From Stentor coeruleus (taxonomy: Eukaryota; Ciliophora; Heterotrichea; Heterotrichida; Stentoridae), in contig MPUH01000151.1 of assembly GCA_001970955.1 (NCBI GenBank), positions 1 through 64,000 of the forward strand: 64,000 nt of DNA, in the 5' to 3' direction. The position numbers were made by a program, and so were the translations under genes. Shown one piece after another: positions 10,870 to 20,549 of this stretch. The number at the start of each line of letters is the position of its first letter. Position 1 is the first letter of the stretch. Under the pieces are notes generated by a model, which was given only the letters and a program-made list of their open reading frames with translations, did no database searches and was not told the origin of the DNA.

Positions 10870-12144
10870 TTAAATCCTATGTTGATAAGTTCCAGCTTTT
10901 GTTATATATCGTATCCACTTAATCGGTTTATAATTGCTTTTTTCAATTACCCTTAAAAATCTTACCCTCAACCCTGATGCAGTAAACATAGGTACTTGAA
11001 AATCAATACTAATCGGAGGTTTACTCCAAACTTTCTCAGTTGATGTAGCTACCAAATTAACACTTCCCCTCATAGTATATTCCGAATCTCCAGGAAACCT
11101 TCTAATTCTCCACATAATCGCACTTTGTTCTGGTTCATATTTCGCTTTACCAGTTACAACAAAAATATTAGTTTTCCCAGTATTTCTCGGTATAGGAATT
11201 TTTATTACAACATTAGTTGAAAAAAGATTCCTATCAAACATCGACTTGATTTTTAATGAAATTTCAATTTTCGCATTCCCATATTCCTGATATATCGGCA
11301 TAATTTTAAATGGTAAGTTAATATTCTCAGTAACCCTATATGTCATAAGTTCAAAAATCCCATCAGGTGGTATAAAAGTTATCGCCCTATCTTTATCAAA
11401 TTTTCCCAGTCTAACACATTGATGGAATTTTATGTCATCAATAGAAATACCTTTATCCATACTTTGTGTCTCACTTGCCATAGCTAGTTTATCATTCATA
11501 CCAAATTTACATTCAGGCATATAACTTAATTGACTTTTTACTACAACTTGACCTGAAACATCACTACGAAGAACTGTACCTTTACTTGATAAAAGGACAT
11601 TTACATTTTCTACAATATCGATATAAACTTCATTTCTTTTATATTTTATACCTTCTGCTCTCCAACTTGTAGCTCCTGTTGCTTGTATGAGAGCACCAAT
11701 TATTTGCTCTTCTTTAACATCTTTTTTTATACCGCCTTGGGTTATAAATTGCTTTAGGACTTCAGGTTCAGTTATTTGAGGTAAGCCGAAGTCGATTATT
11801 TCGTCTAGAAGTTCGTAGATTAGTACGTAATGTTTTCTTATTGACACTTCGTCGAACTCACCACTAAAATATGCTTTGAAAAGGTCGATGAGTTTATAGA
11901 GGAACTGGATTATCATGGCGGTGTTGACGTTTGAAGCGGATGCAGCGACTAAAGTGATTGTATTCTGGGTTATATGGATATAGTGAACTCCATTTAAAGT
12001 GACTATTGGTCTTTCCGAAGCTTCTTTTGCTGCAACAACCTGAGTGCAAAATTGAGAAACTTCAGTCCGACTGACGTCATCTCGGTATGAACGATATATG
12101 AGGACTTCTCCTCTAGCATTCAGAAGTAGGATAGAACTTGCCAT
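10870..12144 (-). CDS. AP2M1: AP-2 clathrin adaptor complex, mu subunit
   Basis: A 424-residue protein, the usual size for adaptor mu chains (about 435). Residues 1-140 are the longin-like N-terminal domain (SILLLNARGEVLIYRSYRDD, then LIYELLDEIIDFGLPQ). Residues from about 165 are the mu homology domain (EGIKYKRNEVYIDIVENVN, MPECKFGMNDK, FHQCVRLGKFD, FIPPDGIFELMTYR) through to the final WIRYITKAGTYQHRI. ECKFGMNDK and IDDIKFHQCVRL favour AP-2 over AP-1. The protein selects YxxPhi cargo for clathrin-mediated endocytosis. No introns. The leader between it and the kinesin gene is a shared divergent promoter region. Confidence 0.9.
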   Translation of the reverse strand: MASSILLLNARGEVLIYRSYRDDVSRTEVSQFCTQVVAAKEASERPIVTLNGVHYIHITQNTITLVAASASNVNTAMIIQFLYKLIDLFKAYFSGEFDEVSIRKHYVLIYELLDEIIDFGLPQITEPEVLKQFITQGGIKKDVKEEQIIGALIQATGATSWRAEGIKYKRNEVYIDIVENVNVLLSSKGTVLRSDVSGQVVVKSQLSYMPECKFGMNDKLAMASETQSMDKGISIDDIKFHQCVRLGKFDKDRAITFIPPDGIFELMTYRVTENINLPFKIMPIYQEYGNAKIEISLKIKSMFDRNLFSTNVVIKIPIPRNTGKTNIFVVTGKAKYEPEQSAIMWRIRRFPGDSEYTMRGSVNLVATSTEKVWSKPPISIDFQVPMFTASGLRVRFLRVIEKSNYKPIKWIRYITKAGTYQHRI

Positions 12145-12377
12145 TTATTTGTTTATTTTTCGAATAATTAAGATAAATAATGCATTTATCATAGATGAAA
12201 ATAAATCATTTTTAGTATAGGAATAGAGATTACTTATATAGAAAAAAAACAACAAATCATAATCCCAACCTAACCTTTCCAGTCTTCTCCCACGCTAAAT
12301 TTCCTCAACTCACTCCAAAAATTTTTTTCTCCCAACCTGTCATCCATCAACTTATTCATCCCTTAAACTTAATCAAA

Positions 12378-14054
12378 ATGTCATTCAAACTCAACCTTAA
12401 AAATAATTTTAAAATGGTTGACAAAGAGCAAAAGATCCAGGTCATAGTACGTAAGCGTCCTCTAAATTCTAAAGAAATAAGTAAAGGTGACCAAGATATC
12501 TTACATCGAACCTCATCCGATACCTTAGTAGTTCGAGAACAAAAGCTCAAAGTCGACCTAACAAAGTTTATTGAAGAGCATCATTTCACATTTGATGGTG
12601 TATACAACGAAGATACAACCAATCAAGAACTCTATGTTTCAGCTATTCAACCAATAGTCCAAGCATCCTTCCAAGGAGCCAAAGTAACTTGCTTTGCATA
12701 TGGACAAACAGGTAGCGGGAAAACATTTACAATGATGGGAGAAGGGTCGATACCAGGTTTATATTTACTAGCTTCAACCGACCTTTTTTATTATCGAGAC
12801 CAATATTTCCGTAATATAAAATTCACAGTCTCATTTTATGAAATCTACTGTGGCAAACTTCATGATTTACTTAATGAACGCAATCAGCTTTTTGCCCGTG
12901 AAGATGCTAAGCAAATAGTTAATATAGTAGGCCTTCAAAACAAACCTGTAGAAACAGTTGAAGCTTTAATGAAAATTATAAGCACAGGAATGGAATTTAG
13001 GACTACAGGGCAAACTGGGGCAAATGATGATTCATCAAGATCACATGCGATACTTGAAATCAATTTGAAACAAGGGAAAAAACTTGTTGGGAAAATGTCA
13101 TTTATCGACCTTGCTGGATCAGAAAGAGGAGCTGATGTTAGTGGTGCTGATTTTAAAACCCGTATGGATGGTGCAGAAATCAATAAGTCTTTATTAGCAT
13201 TAAAAGAGTGTATAAGAGCTTTAGATCAAGAAAAAAGACATACACCATTTAGAGGTAGTAAACTCACACAAGTACTTAAAGATTCGTTTTTAGGCAATTG
13301 TCGTACTGTTATGATTGCTAATGTATCTCCTGGATTATTAAGTTGTGAACATACACTTAATACTTTAAGATATGCTGATAGGGTTAAAGAACTTAAAAAA
13401 GGGGATAAAGGTCCGAGAGAAGATAAATTAGCTAATGCACTTATGCTTCCAAGACAAAATGCTAATGTTGTTAGATATAATGTTGATGATACTGAAGAAA
13501 CTTTACCACCACCTAAACCTATAAAAAATGAAGAAGAGTCATCAAGGCTTTTATTTAAAAAACCTAATAAAGATGATAACAAGTTTAAAAGCAAAATAGG
13601 CTCGGGTATTAGTGGAGGGAAAAATACTGCTCAAAACCCTTATATAGCCCCACCTAAAACTGTGGGAAAAAAAGCTCCACAGGCTAATATGGAAGATCTT
13701 AGTGAAAAACATGAACAACTTATTGGGGTGATTTTAGCTGAAGAGGAAGATTTGATTAATACTCATAGGAAAATGATTGATGAAATGGTCGATATGATAA
13801 AACATCAAATGCAGTTACTTGGAGAAGTTGATAAACCTGGAAGTGATGTTGATAATTATGTTAGGGAACTTGATACTGTTTTGAGTATCAAGGAAGATAT
13901 GATTAAAGGGATAAGGGAAAAATTGAGGGTTTTTAATGACCATCTTAGACAAGAAGAAGAACTTACGTTGGTGTTTGAGAAAAACAAAGCGGTTATGGAT
14001 GTTTTTAATCTAGACATTCATGATGATGATCTTTTACAAGATATTGATGATTAA
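12378..14054 (+). CDS. Kinesin-13 family microtubule-depolymerising motor
   Basis: A 558-residue kinesin. The motor begins near residue 18 (IQVIVRKRPLNSKEI) with P-loop GQTGSGKT, switch I SSRSHA and switch II DLAGSERG, then FRGSKLTQVLKDSFLG. The KVD motif of kinesin-13 loop 2 is present in REQKLKVDLTKF; in MCAK/KIF2 this finger drives tubulin removal from microtubule ends. After the motor (to about residue 350) come a basic linker and C-terminal helices. Unlike animal kinesin-13s there is almost no N-terminal region before the motor. A second ATG at 12414 (MVDKEQK) is an equally possible start. Expected roles are spindle and cilium length control. Confidence 0.9.
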   Translation: MSFKLNLKNNFKMVDKEQKIQVIVRKRPLNSKEISKGDQDILHRTSSDTLVVREQKLKVDLTKFIEEHHFTFDGVYNEDTTNQELYVSAIQPIVQASFQGAKVTCFAYGQTGSGKTFTMMGEGSIPGLYLLASTDLFYYRDQYFRNIKFTVSFYEIYCGKLHDLLNERNQLFAREDAKQIVNIVGLQNKPVETVEALMKIISTGMEFRTTGQTGANDDSSRSHAILEINLKQGKKLVGKMSFIDLAGSERGADVSGADFKTRMDGAEINKSLLALKECIRALDQEKRHTPFRGSKLTQVLKDSFLGNCRTVMIANVSPGLLSCEHTLNTLRYADRVKELKKGDKGPREDKLANALMLPRQNANVVRYNVDDTEETLPPPKPIKNEEESSRLLFKKPNKDDNKFKSKIGSGISGGKNTAQNPYIAPPKTVGKKAPQANMEDLSEKHEQLIGVILAEEEDLINTHRKMIDEMVDMIKHQMQLLGEVDKPGSDVDNYVRELDTVLSIKEDMIKGIREKLRVFNDHLRQEEELTLVFEKNKAVMDVFNLDIHDDDLLQDIDD

Positions 14055-15321
14055 AATTACTTAAGATAATGGATTAAATTGATTTGGGTTTTGGATGATG
14101 ATGATGGTTTAGTAGGATGGATGAAGAGTGGATGAGGAGTGAAACTTAGGATTTTTATTGGGAATTTGGAGAGGTGTTGAGATTTTTAGATATTTTTTTA
14201 GTTTAGGTTTAGGATCCTAATTTTTTTAATTTTTTTGGGGTAATTTTATTTGGATTAAATTTGATGAGTTTATAAAGTTTGATATAGGATGATTGTTTTT
14301 AAGAAATGCTATTGCTGTTGGTTTTTTTGTATAAATAAATATAGTAAGTTAAGTTTCAGATTTTAATATTGATAGAGCTTTTTAGTGTAATAGCAGGGTT
14401 TAATATAAAAAATGATAAAATATTTAGAAGCTGTTTAGTCAATACTGGGAAATTACTATCTTTTTAGTAATATAAAACTTTATATCAAAGCATTCATTTT
14501 TTATAAAATTAAATCGAAAAAGTAATAAAATGATTATTTTATCCTTTATTCCACTAATTTATCCCCTTAGTCATTGTATGCAACAACCAAAAATAAATCT
14601 AAAAAAATATATCACACTTCATCCCACCACATCTCTTAATATTTTTTTTTATCAACCAGACAAATCTCATAATCCATAACCAAAAAACCCTTCGACCATG
14701 AATACATAATTCACTTACTACATTCTAAACCCATTATCTTCCACATAAAAAAAAAATATTTCTCTTATCCCAACTCAAAGCAAAATTAAAAACTTCATCA
14801 ATCAAAGCCATATTATAAAAAATCCTTCTAATACGTTTATAATTATTTTTATCATTCCCAACAACTTAAATACTAAACCTCAACAAAATCTTATGAGAAA
14901 TATCCCATCATCTCATAACAAAAGTATATATTTCCTATATAAAAATCAGTAGTTTTTTGGATTTTATTTTATTTCCTTAGCTTTCTCATNAAAAATCAGT
15001 AGTTTTTTGGATTTTATTTTATTTCCTTAGCTTTCTCATCCTAAAGTCAAAACTATGAAATTTATCAAAAAAACCAACACTTGCGATATTATTGAATCGA
15101 AGCACAAGAAAAAGTCATAAAAAAGTGAATAAGAAAATGTAACTAAGAAGGCAGATACTGGTTTTTCTTAGTCATGATAAAAAAGTTATTTTCGTTAAGA
15201 TATTACAAGATAAGAGTATTTTTTCCTTCTAAATACATCCTTTTCACTATGTGAGTACATAAACTTTTATAGGCTTTATGTGAAATAATTGATAGCCACA
15301 ATCATTAGTGATGTATATAAA
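14055..15321. other. Long intergenic region containing an assembly join
   Basis: About 1.27 kb without a gene I can support. 14055-14330 is G/T-rich (3' flank of the kinesin gene) and 14530-14900 is C/A-rich (5' flank type). An N at 14990 sits between two copies of one 49-bp sequence. A 17-codon frame starts at ATG 15055 but has no support. The C-rich leader lies well before the next gene, so an unseen small gene or upstream exon is possible. Confidence 0.5.
14941..15039. repeat. 49-bp direct duplication flanking a single N (assembly join)
   Basis: 14941-14989 and 14991-15039 are identical (AAAAATCAGTAG to GCTTTCTCAT) with N at 14990 between them. This is what a scaffolder leaves when two overlapping contig ends are abutted without merging the overlap. 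Confidence 0.85.
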
Positions 15322-15978
15322 ATGTGTTTACTTGGCCAAGCCAAGAAGCCCTGTAGTCATCCCGATTGCATTGAATATTATTCAAAAACTCTGCCTCAAG
15401 TAGTCCCATCAATTCACACAATCACTGAATCTTTAATATCTTCAATACTACTTCGTCAGCCCTTACTAAACAGCATTTTTCACACAACCCAAGCCCTTAT
15501 TTCAAAAGCAGAAGACATCCAAACCGTACTTTCTTCAATTCCTCAGACAACAGTAAGTCCTCATCCTTTTTACGATAAAAACTCCTACAAAAATCGAATA
15601 GTCTTAACTTCCTCAGAACTCACAGAAATCTATAAAGAAAAAGGTTTTTCACTAACAATTCAGGTTGTTGATGAGGACAATAATAAAGTTATAATTCAAG
15701 ATATGTTTAAAATCAAGTTATATACAAATGATAACCCACCTAAGCTTCTAAAACTTAATATAGCATCAAAGAAAATTCTTAGAGGAACATTAGAAGGGCT
15801 TATGGATCAGAATGGATATGTTGTGTTTGCAAATATAGTAATAAATGAAGTTAGTTCGCATTATGTTAAAGAAAGTTTTATAATGGCTATAGAGTGTGAT
15901 ATGCCTGATGTTAAGCCTTTGATTATTGAGAATTTGTATGTGAGAGCGAGAAATTCAAAAAAAAATAAGTCTGAATAG
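15322..15978 (+). CDS. Unknown 218-residue protein with N-terminal Cys/His cluster and beta-rich C-terminal half
   Basis: I start it at ATG 15322 (MCLLGQAKKPCSHPDC); the open frame runs 11 codons further up but only to a TTG. CSHPDC at residues 11-16 could be part of a metal site. Residues about 25-75 are helical. From about 100 on, alternating hydrophobics (FSLTIQVVDEDNNKVIIQ, then GYVVFANIVINEVSSHY) suggest a beta-sandwich, ending in a basic tail RARNSKKNKSE. It resembles DNA-binding beta-sandwich proteins in a general way only. An upstream exon behind a short intron cannot be excluded. Function unknown. Confidence 0.6.
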   Translation: MCLLGQAKKPCSHPDCIEYYSKTLPQVVPSIHTITESLISSILLRQPLLNSIFHTTQALISKAEDIQTVLSSIPQTTVSPHPFYDKNSYKNRIVLTSSELTEIYKEKGFSLTIQVVDEDNNKVIIQDMFKIKLYTNDNPPKLLKLNIASKKILRGTLEGLMDQNGYVVFANIVINEVSSHYVKESFIMAIECDMPDVKPLIIENLYVRARNSKKNKSE

Positions 15979-16253
15979 ATTATTTAATAATATGAGTTTT
16001 ATTATAATGAAAGATTTGACTGATTTTTGTATGAAGAATGAGATATAGATTAGAAGAAGGAGGAGTGTGTTAGGGATTTTGAGATTTTATAGTAATTTAG
16101 CAATAATGGGTTAAGGTTTGATTAAGAGATTATATTAAGATAGGATAATCTAAAGGTTAATTTGTCAAAATATTTATAATTACAAAATACCATAACCCTA
16201 AAATTTCTAATTATTTCCAACAATCCAAAAATTATGTAATTCTTTTTGATTAA

Positions 16254-17471
16254 TTATCCTAAATGCACTAAATTCGCATGAATAACCCCTTCTTTGCCAT
16301 TAAGTCCAGCAACAATTCCTTGTAAACATTCTAAATTGTCACAATCCAAATACACAGTTGCCGTAAAAGCTGCTCCATCTTTAAAAGCTTTATTCTCGAT
16401 TTCTTGTACTTTACACCCACATTCAACTAAACTAGTCAATAGTCCAGCAAGTGCTTGTCCATGATGTCTAACATTAACTGAGAATTTAGCTTTAGTCGCA
16501 GTTTGCATATTAACCAAATTCCCTGCATCAACTTTTCTAGTCTTTGAATATTGAAGTATCATCCTCAAAGCTTCTAATCCAATCGCTGTCTCTGCTTGTT
16601 TTGTTGAAGCACCAATATGATGACTTCCATAAACTTTAGGATGTTGAGCTAAAGCATGAACAAAATCACATTCTTTAGCAGCTGGTTCACCAAGATATAC
16701 ATCACAAGCATACCAAAAACCAGGTCTAGCTTCAAGTTCTCTAAGTAATTCAGCTTCATTAGCTAAATCTCCTCTTGATGTATTGATAATAACAACATTT
16801 TCTTTACATAAAGCAAGAAATGCTGAATTTATCATCCCTTTTGTCTGTGGAGTTGATGGGACATGGAATGTTATAATGTCACTAACTCTAGCTACTTCTT
16901 CTATTGTATTAAAGTACTCAATACCTAAAGCATGAGCTTGAGCTGCTGATACAAATGGATCTGTTCCACATACTTCAAGTCCAAAGCTTTTTGCCCTTAC
17001 AGATACTTCTTTACCTATAGCTCCAAGACCAATAATACCTATTTTACGTCCTTTGATACCTGTGCATTCAGAAAAAGCTCCTTTGTTCCATTTGCCTTGT
17101 TTGAGTAAAGCATAATTTTCTGGTAGCCTTCTGTCTACAGACAGAATATGTCCCATGACTAATTCGGCAACAGCCACAGAGTTTTTGCCTGGACAATTAG
17201 CGACAAAAATACTATTCTTGCTTGCTGCTACACAATCAATATTATCAACACCAGCTCCAGCACGAATTATGAATTCCAAAGATGGACTACTTGTAATCAT
17301 ATCCCCTGTGACTTTTGTTGATCTCACAACTAAGACTTCTGGGGCTTCTGATTGTAATACTGCTTTAAGGGAATCTCCATTTAACGCATGGTTGTATATA
17401 ACTTGGATACCAGCGTTAGACATTTCGTCTAGGGCTGCTTGGCTGAAAAGGTCTGCTACTAATACTTTCAT
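16254..17471 (-). CDS. PHGDH: D-3-phosphoglycerate dehydrogenase
   Basis: A 405-residue D-isomer-specific 2-hydroxyacid dehydrogenase, first committed step of serine synthesis (3-phosphoglycerate to 3-phosphohydroxypyruvate, NAD-dependent). The Rossmann motif GLGAIGKE lies near residue 150, the catalytic Arg in NTSRGDLANE, the Glu in DVYLGEPA and the His in GSHHIGAST. RAGAGVDNID and NCPGKNSVAVAE are typical of the substrate domain. The last 75 residues (from FSVNVRHHGQALAGL) look like a short regulatory domain of the kind seen in amoebal and bacterial PGDHs. No targeting signal, so cytosolic. All catalytic residues appear intact. Confidence 0.9.
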   Translation of the reverse strand: MKVLVADLFSQAALDEMSNAGIQVIYNHALNGDSLKAVLQSEAPEVLVVRSTKVTGDMITSSPSLEFIIRAGAGVDNIDCVAASKNSIFVANCPGKNSVAVAELVMGHILSVDRRLPENYALLKQGKWNKGAFSECTGIKGRKIGIIGLGAIGKEVSVRAKSFGLEVCGTDPFVSAAQAHALGIEYFNTIEEVARVSDIITFHVPSTPQTKGMINSAFLALCKENVVIINTSRGDLANEAELLRELEARPGFWYACDVYLGEPAAKECDFVHALAQHPKVYGSHHIGASTKQAETAIGLEALRMILQYSKTRKVDAGNLVNMQTATKAKFSVNVRHHGQALAGLLTSLVECGCKVQEIENKAFKDGAAFTATVYLDCDNLECLQGIVAGLNGKEGVIHANLVHLG

Positions 17472-17532
17472 TTATATTTGTGGCTAGATTTTATTATGAT
17501 TTCTAAGCAAAACATGGTTAATATTATTAGTT

Positions 17533-18546
17533 TTAATTACGTAAGAAACTATCTGAATCACTTATTTCGCCACAGTGGAATGAGGATATTGAACTTGTAT
17601 TGAAGAATATTGAGTTTAATGAAAGGGATGATTGAGAAATTCTTGTTTTTTCTGAGGAAAGTTTGTCGAAGAAAATTTGGGTTTCGGCTTGATGTTTGGA
17701 TTTTATGTAGTTGTATGCTTCTTTGTTTTGGCATATGGAAAGGGTTTTTTCGATATTGTGGTTAAGATCTATTTTTACCATGTCTAGAAGGTACCATACT
17801 ATTTTTAGGATATCAGGGGTTTTATGGGATTTAGATGAGGAGAGAAAAAGTTGTAAGGCGTTTTCGTTGGTGGCACTGAGTTGTTTGTAATCGGCATCAC
17901 AGTGAGTGTAGAGGTATTTAATTATGGGAAAATTACCCCCTCGGCAGGAGATAAGTGCACAATTTTCTCCGGTTGTGGTATCTGGATAGTTTATACTCAT
18001 CCACCAAGGTATATCACTATCATGGAAATAATCTAGAATGGTTTTCACACAATTTATGTGCCCATAAAAGCAAGCAAGTTGGATTGGTGTATAAGTAATT
18101 TTCTCATATTTCTCATTAGGTAAAGGTAGATTCAATGCTGATAAGCTATAAGAATTTAAGTAAATACTCGGATCTATAGACAATGACAAGGGCAAATAAT
18201 ATTTAAGTAAATCATAGTATCCTTTTGAACATAAAATAGTCAAAGCTGATAAGCCGTATTTGCCGAAATTCTCTTCAAGTTTATGAATAGATATGAAATA
18301 ATTTTCATAAAGCTCTTGAAAAAGTTCGTGTTTCCCATGAAGGATACAAAATCCTGGGATATTCAAGGTTATCTTCCCTGAATAGAATGTGAAATCGTTT
18401 ATGTCAATACCTGTAGGGCTGATTTCTGACATTCTATTTAGAAAGTGAATCACTCTCTTATTATCACCAAACATGATCGCTTCTTCCAGTCTTTTTACAT
18501 CATGTCTATCTCTATTACTCAAATTCTTACTTTCACAACAGCCCAT
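17533..18546 (-). CDS. Ankyrin-like repeat protein with acylated N-terminus
   Basis: A 337-residue protein beginning MGCCESKN. Glycine 2 with S at position 6 fits N-myristoylation, and cysteines 3 and 4 fit palmitoylation, so it is probably held at a membrane. Ankyrin-like helices are seen in GLSALTILCSKGYYDLLKYYLP, TYTPIQLACFYGHINCVKTI and NCALISCRGGNFPIIKYLY. The last 50 residues are serine-rich. Likely a membrane-anchored scaffold; partner unknown. It is separated by 61 nt from the PGDH start on the same strand. Confidence 0.7.
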   Translation of the reverse strand: MGCCESKNLSNRDRHDVKRLEEAIMFGDNKRVIHFLNRMSEISPTGIDINDFTFYSGKITLNIPGFCILHGKHELFQELYENYFISIHKLEENFGKYGLSALTILCSKGYYDLLKYYLPLSLSIDPSIYLNSYSLSALNLPLPNEKYEKITYTPIQLACFYGHINCVKTILDYFHDSDIPWWMSINYPDTTTGENCALISCRGGNFPIIKYLYTHCDADYKQLSATNENALQLFLSSSKSHKTPDILKIVWYLLDMVKIDLNHNIEKTLSICQNKEAYNYIKSKHQAETQIFFDKLSSEKTRISQSSLSLNSIFFNTSSISSFHCGEISDSDSFLRN

Positions 18547-19183
18547 TATGTTTGGTATCTACTATATTCCTTAAAATATTTAATTACTTAACTACCCTTA
18601 CCGTCATACACAACTCAAAAGTACAAAAACATGACAATTGTAATATTATAAAACCCTTATATTCAACCCATTAAAAATCTCTGGATCTTTAGCCAAATCT
18701 ATAAAAACCAATTCAAGCTTGGGTGTTAAAGTTTTTCTGTATCTTATTTTCATGGGTTTTTACTTTATTTAATTAGAGATCATTGATTTTATCTTTTAAT
18801 TCAATTTCTTGATTTCTATAAATAACATATTAGAACTAACTTAAATTTCCATACATTTTCTTATCAATGAAAATTGTTACTAAATATTAACAACTAAACC
18901 AAAAGTTTATGAGAACTAATTCGGAAATTAAACTTTTAAAATGCTAGTCATTATTAAAGATATTCTAAGAAGTTAATATAAAATTATTAATTTAAGCAGA
19001 TAATTAAAAAGGAACAAAAATTGATCTTTTTGCAGGAGGAAAAAAATTTAAAGATCTTGAAGAAACAAACGAATATCATTGCAAATATTATCTACTATGC
19101 CCTATGCTTATAAAATTCTAAATAATGAAAAGACAATTGTCAGACGACTTAATTAAAATTTCAAAAGACCCAATTATAATATT
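18547..19183. other. Divergent intergenic region
   Basis: 637 nt between the ankyrin-like gene and the zinc-finger gene. AT-rich with frequent stops in all frames. I see no RNA gene, repeat or motif that stands out. Confidence 0.5.
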
Positions 19184-19870
19184 ATGGTGAAATGTATCTT
19201 CTGCCAGAAAACCGGAAGAAAACTTGAAACATGTTCCCTCTGCAAAAGAACCTTTCACTCAAAATGTGGCAGATTACACAAAGTCAACATCGAAGACAAC
19301 TGCTGTAGCTTGACCGAGTGCCAAGTGAGCAAAATGCGTAAAAGTGATAAAATTTGCCACAGGTGCGGAAATTTAGTATCCTACGATCGTTACAAGTCTT
19401 GCAATTCATGCGATAAAAGTTTCTGTTCAAGATGTTTAAAATATCGCTACAAGACAGAAATTAGCGAAATTGGCTTAGATTGGGAATGTTTTATATGCAA
19501 CAAAACATGTGCATGTAAGGATTGCCGAAGAGAAGCTACTGATGCTAAATCAAAAAAGTTCCTAGAAACAATTCCATCAGAATCGCATATATGCCACCAG
19601 TGCAATAAACGTATAAATACAGGCAAATATTCATTTTGTGATAAATGCAAAAATTTCATATGTTATTTGTGCACGGAGATTTATTATAAAAACCTTGAAA
19701 ATTGCCCGATTTGTCTTGATATATGCACATGTACAGCATGTGGGGATTCACGTTTTAACAAGGACTTCCCTGGGTTTAATAAAGGAGTTGATTTGAGGAC
19801 TTTATACCCATATGATTTGGAGAATATTTTCTATATCAACGGGTTTTGGGTGCGTAGTATCAATCTTTAA
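19184..19870 (+). CDS. Tandem zf-4CXXC_R1 (CDCA7-type) zinc-finger protein
   Basis: A 228-residue cysteine-rich protein. Residues 1-50 hold CIFCQKTGRKLETCSLC and CGRLHKV, PHD-like. Then come two copies of the CDCA7-type zinc domain. Copy 1 (about 57-117) runs from CHRCGN through YKSCNSCDKSFCSRCLKYRY to CFICNKTCACKDCRRE. Copy 2 (about 134-190) runs from CHQCNK through YSFCDKCKNFICYLCTEIYY to CPICLDICTCTACGD. In plants and animals this domain marks CDCA7-like proteins, chromatin factors that recruit the HELLS/DDM1 remodeller and bind hemimethylated DNA. Two copies in one short protein is unusual. A nuclear role is inferred. Confidence 0.75.
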   Translation: MVKCIFCQKTGRKLETCSLCKRTFHSKCGRLHKVNIEDNCCSLTECQVSKMRKSDKICHRCGNLVSYDRYKSCNSCDKSFCSRCLKYRYKTEISEIGLDWECFICNKTCACKDCRREATDAKSKKFLETIPSESHICHQCNKRINTGKYSFCDKCKNFICYLCTEIYYKNLENCPICLDICTCTACGDSRFNKDFPGFNKGVDLRTLYPYDLENIFYINGFWVRSINL

Positions 19871-20549
19871 GTATGCTATTTTAAATGGAACGGCTTCTTG
19901 AGGTTATGCTGAAAATATTGTAATGAGTAATGGTGAAATTTGGGGGGTTTTGTATGGGTATATATACAAAATTGGGAAAGTGAGAGGGTTTAATTGGAAT
20001 GTGCTATGATGAGATTTTGAAAAGAGTAAGTGTTGTTTATCATATATATCAAAAAAATATTTTATGTTGGTAAATTTCTTATCCATATTTATGATTAATT
20101 CTAACTTGCAAATCAGAATGTTCACTTATATATATTGTTAATCTACTCGTTGATTATATTTCTTAATTATATGTATTTGCAATTCTAGGTTGAGGTAGAT
20201 GATTTTTCAGTGAGTGTAAATTCTTTTAACGATATATATTGTTAGGAATTTGATGTTATATAATAGTCAACTATCTCATAATCTAAACCACATCGTTGTA
20301 TAATTGAAAGTATCATATCCTTGTCTCAAAGTTACATAATAGTCTGTTAAGATAGGCGATCAAAATAAATAATCATATTCACCATTCTTCATCACCTTAC
20401 TACCATCTTTTCACTACCTTAATTGTGAAAAAATACATGATATTAACTACTAGAAAATCTAAAACTCCAATTCTTCCTAACCCTAGCAAAGCCCCAATCG
20501 TCAACACCTTATATTCAATCCTCCAAAAAACTCCATCATTTCCATATAA
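19871..20549. other. Intergenic region between same-strand genes
   Basis: 679 nt. G/T-rich next to the upstream stop (to about 20030), C/A-rich before the next start (from about 20360). A 73-codon minus-strand frame inside it is low-complexity I/L/K/F/Y and I do not accept it as a gene. Confidence 0.5.

Noticed and set aside
19904-20125. 73-codon minus-strand frame
   Set aside because: Low-complexity and lies in the 3' flank of the zinc-finger gene.
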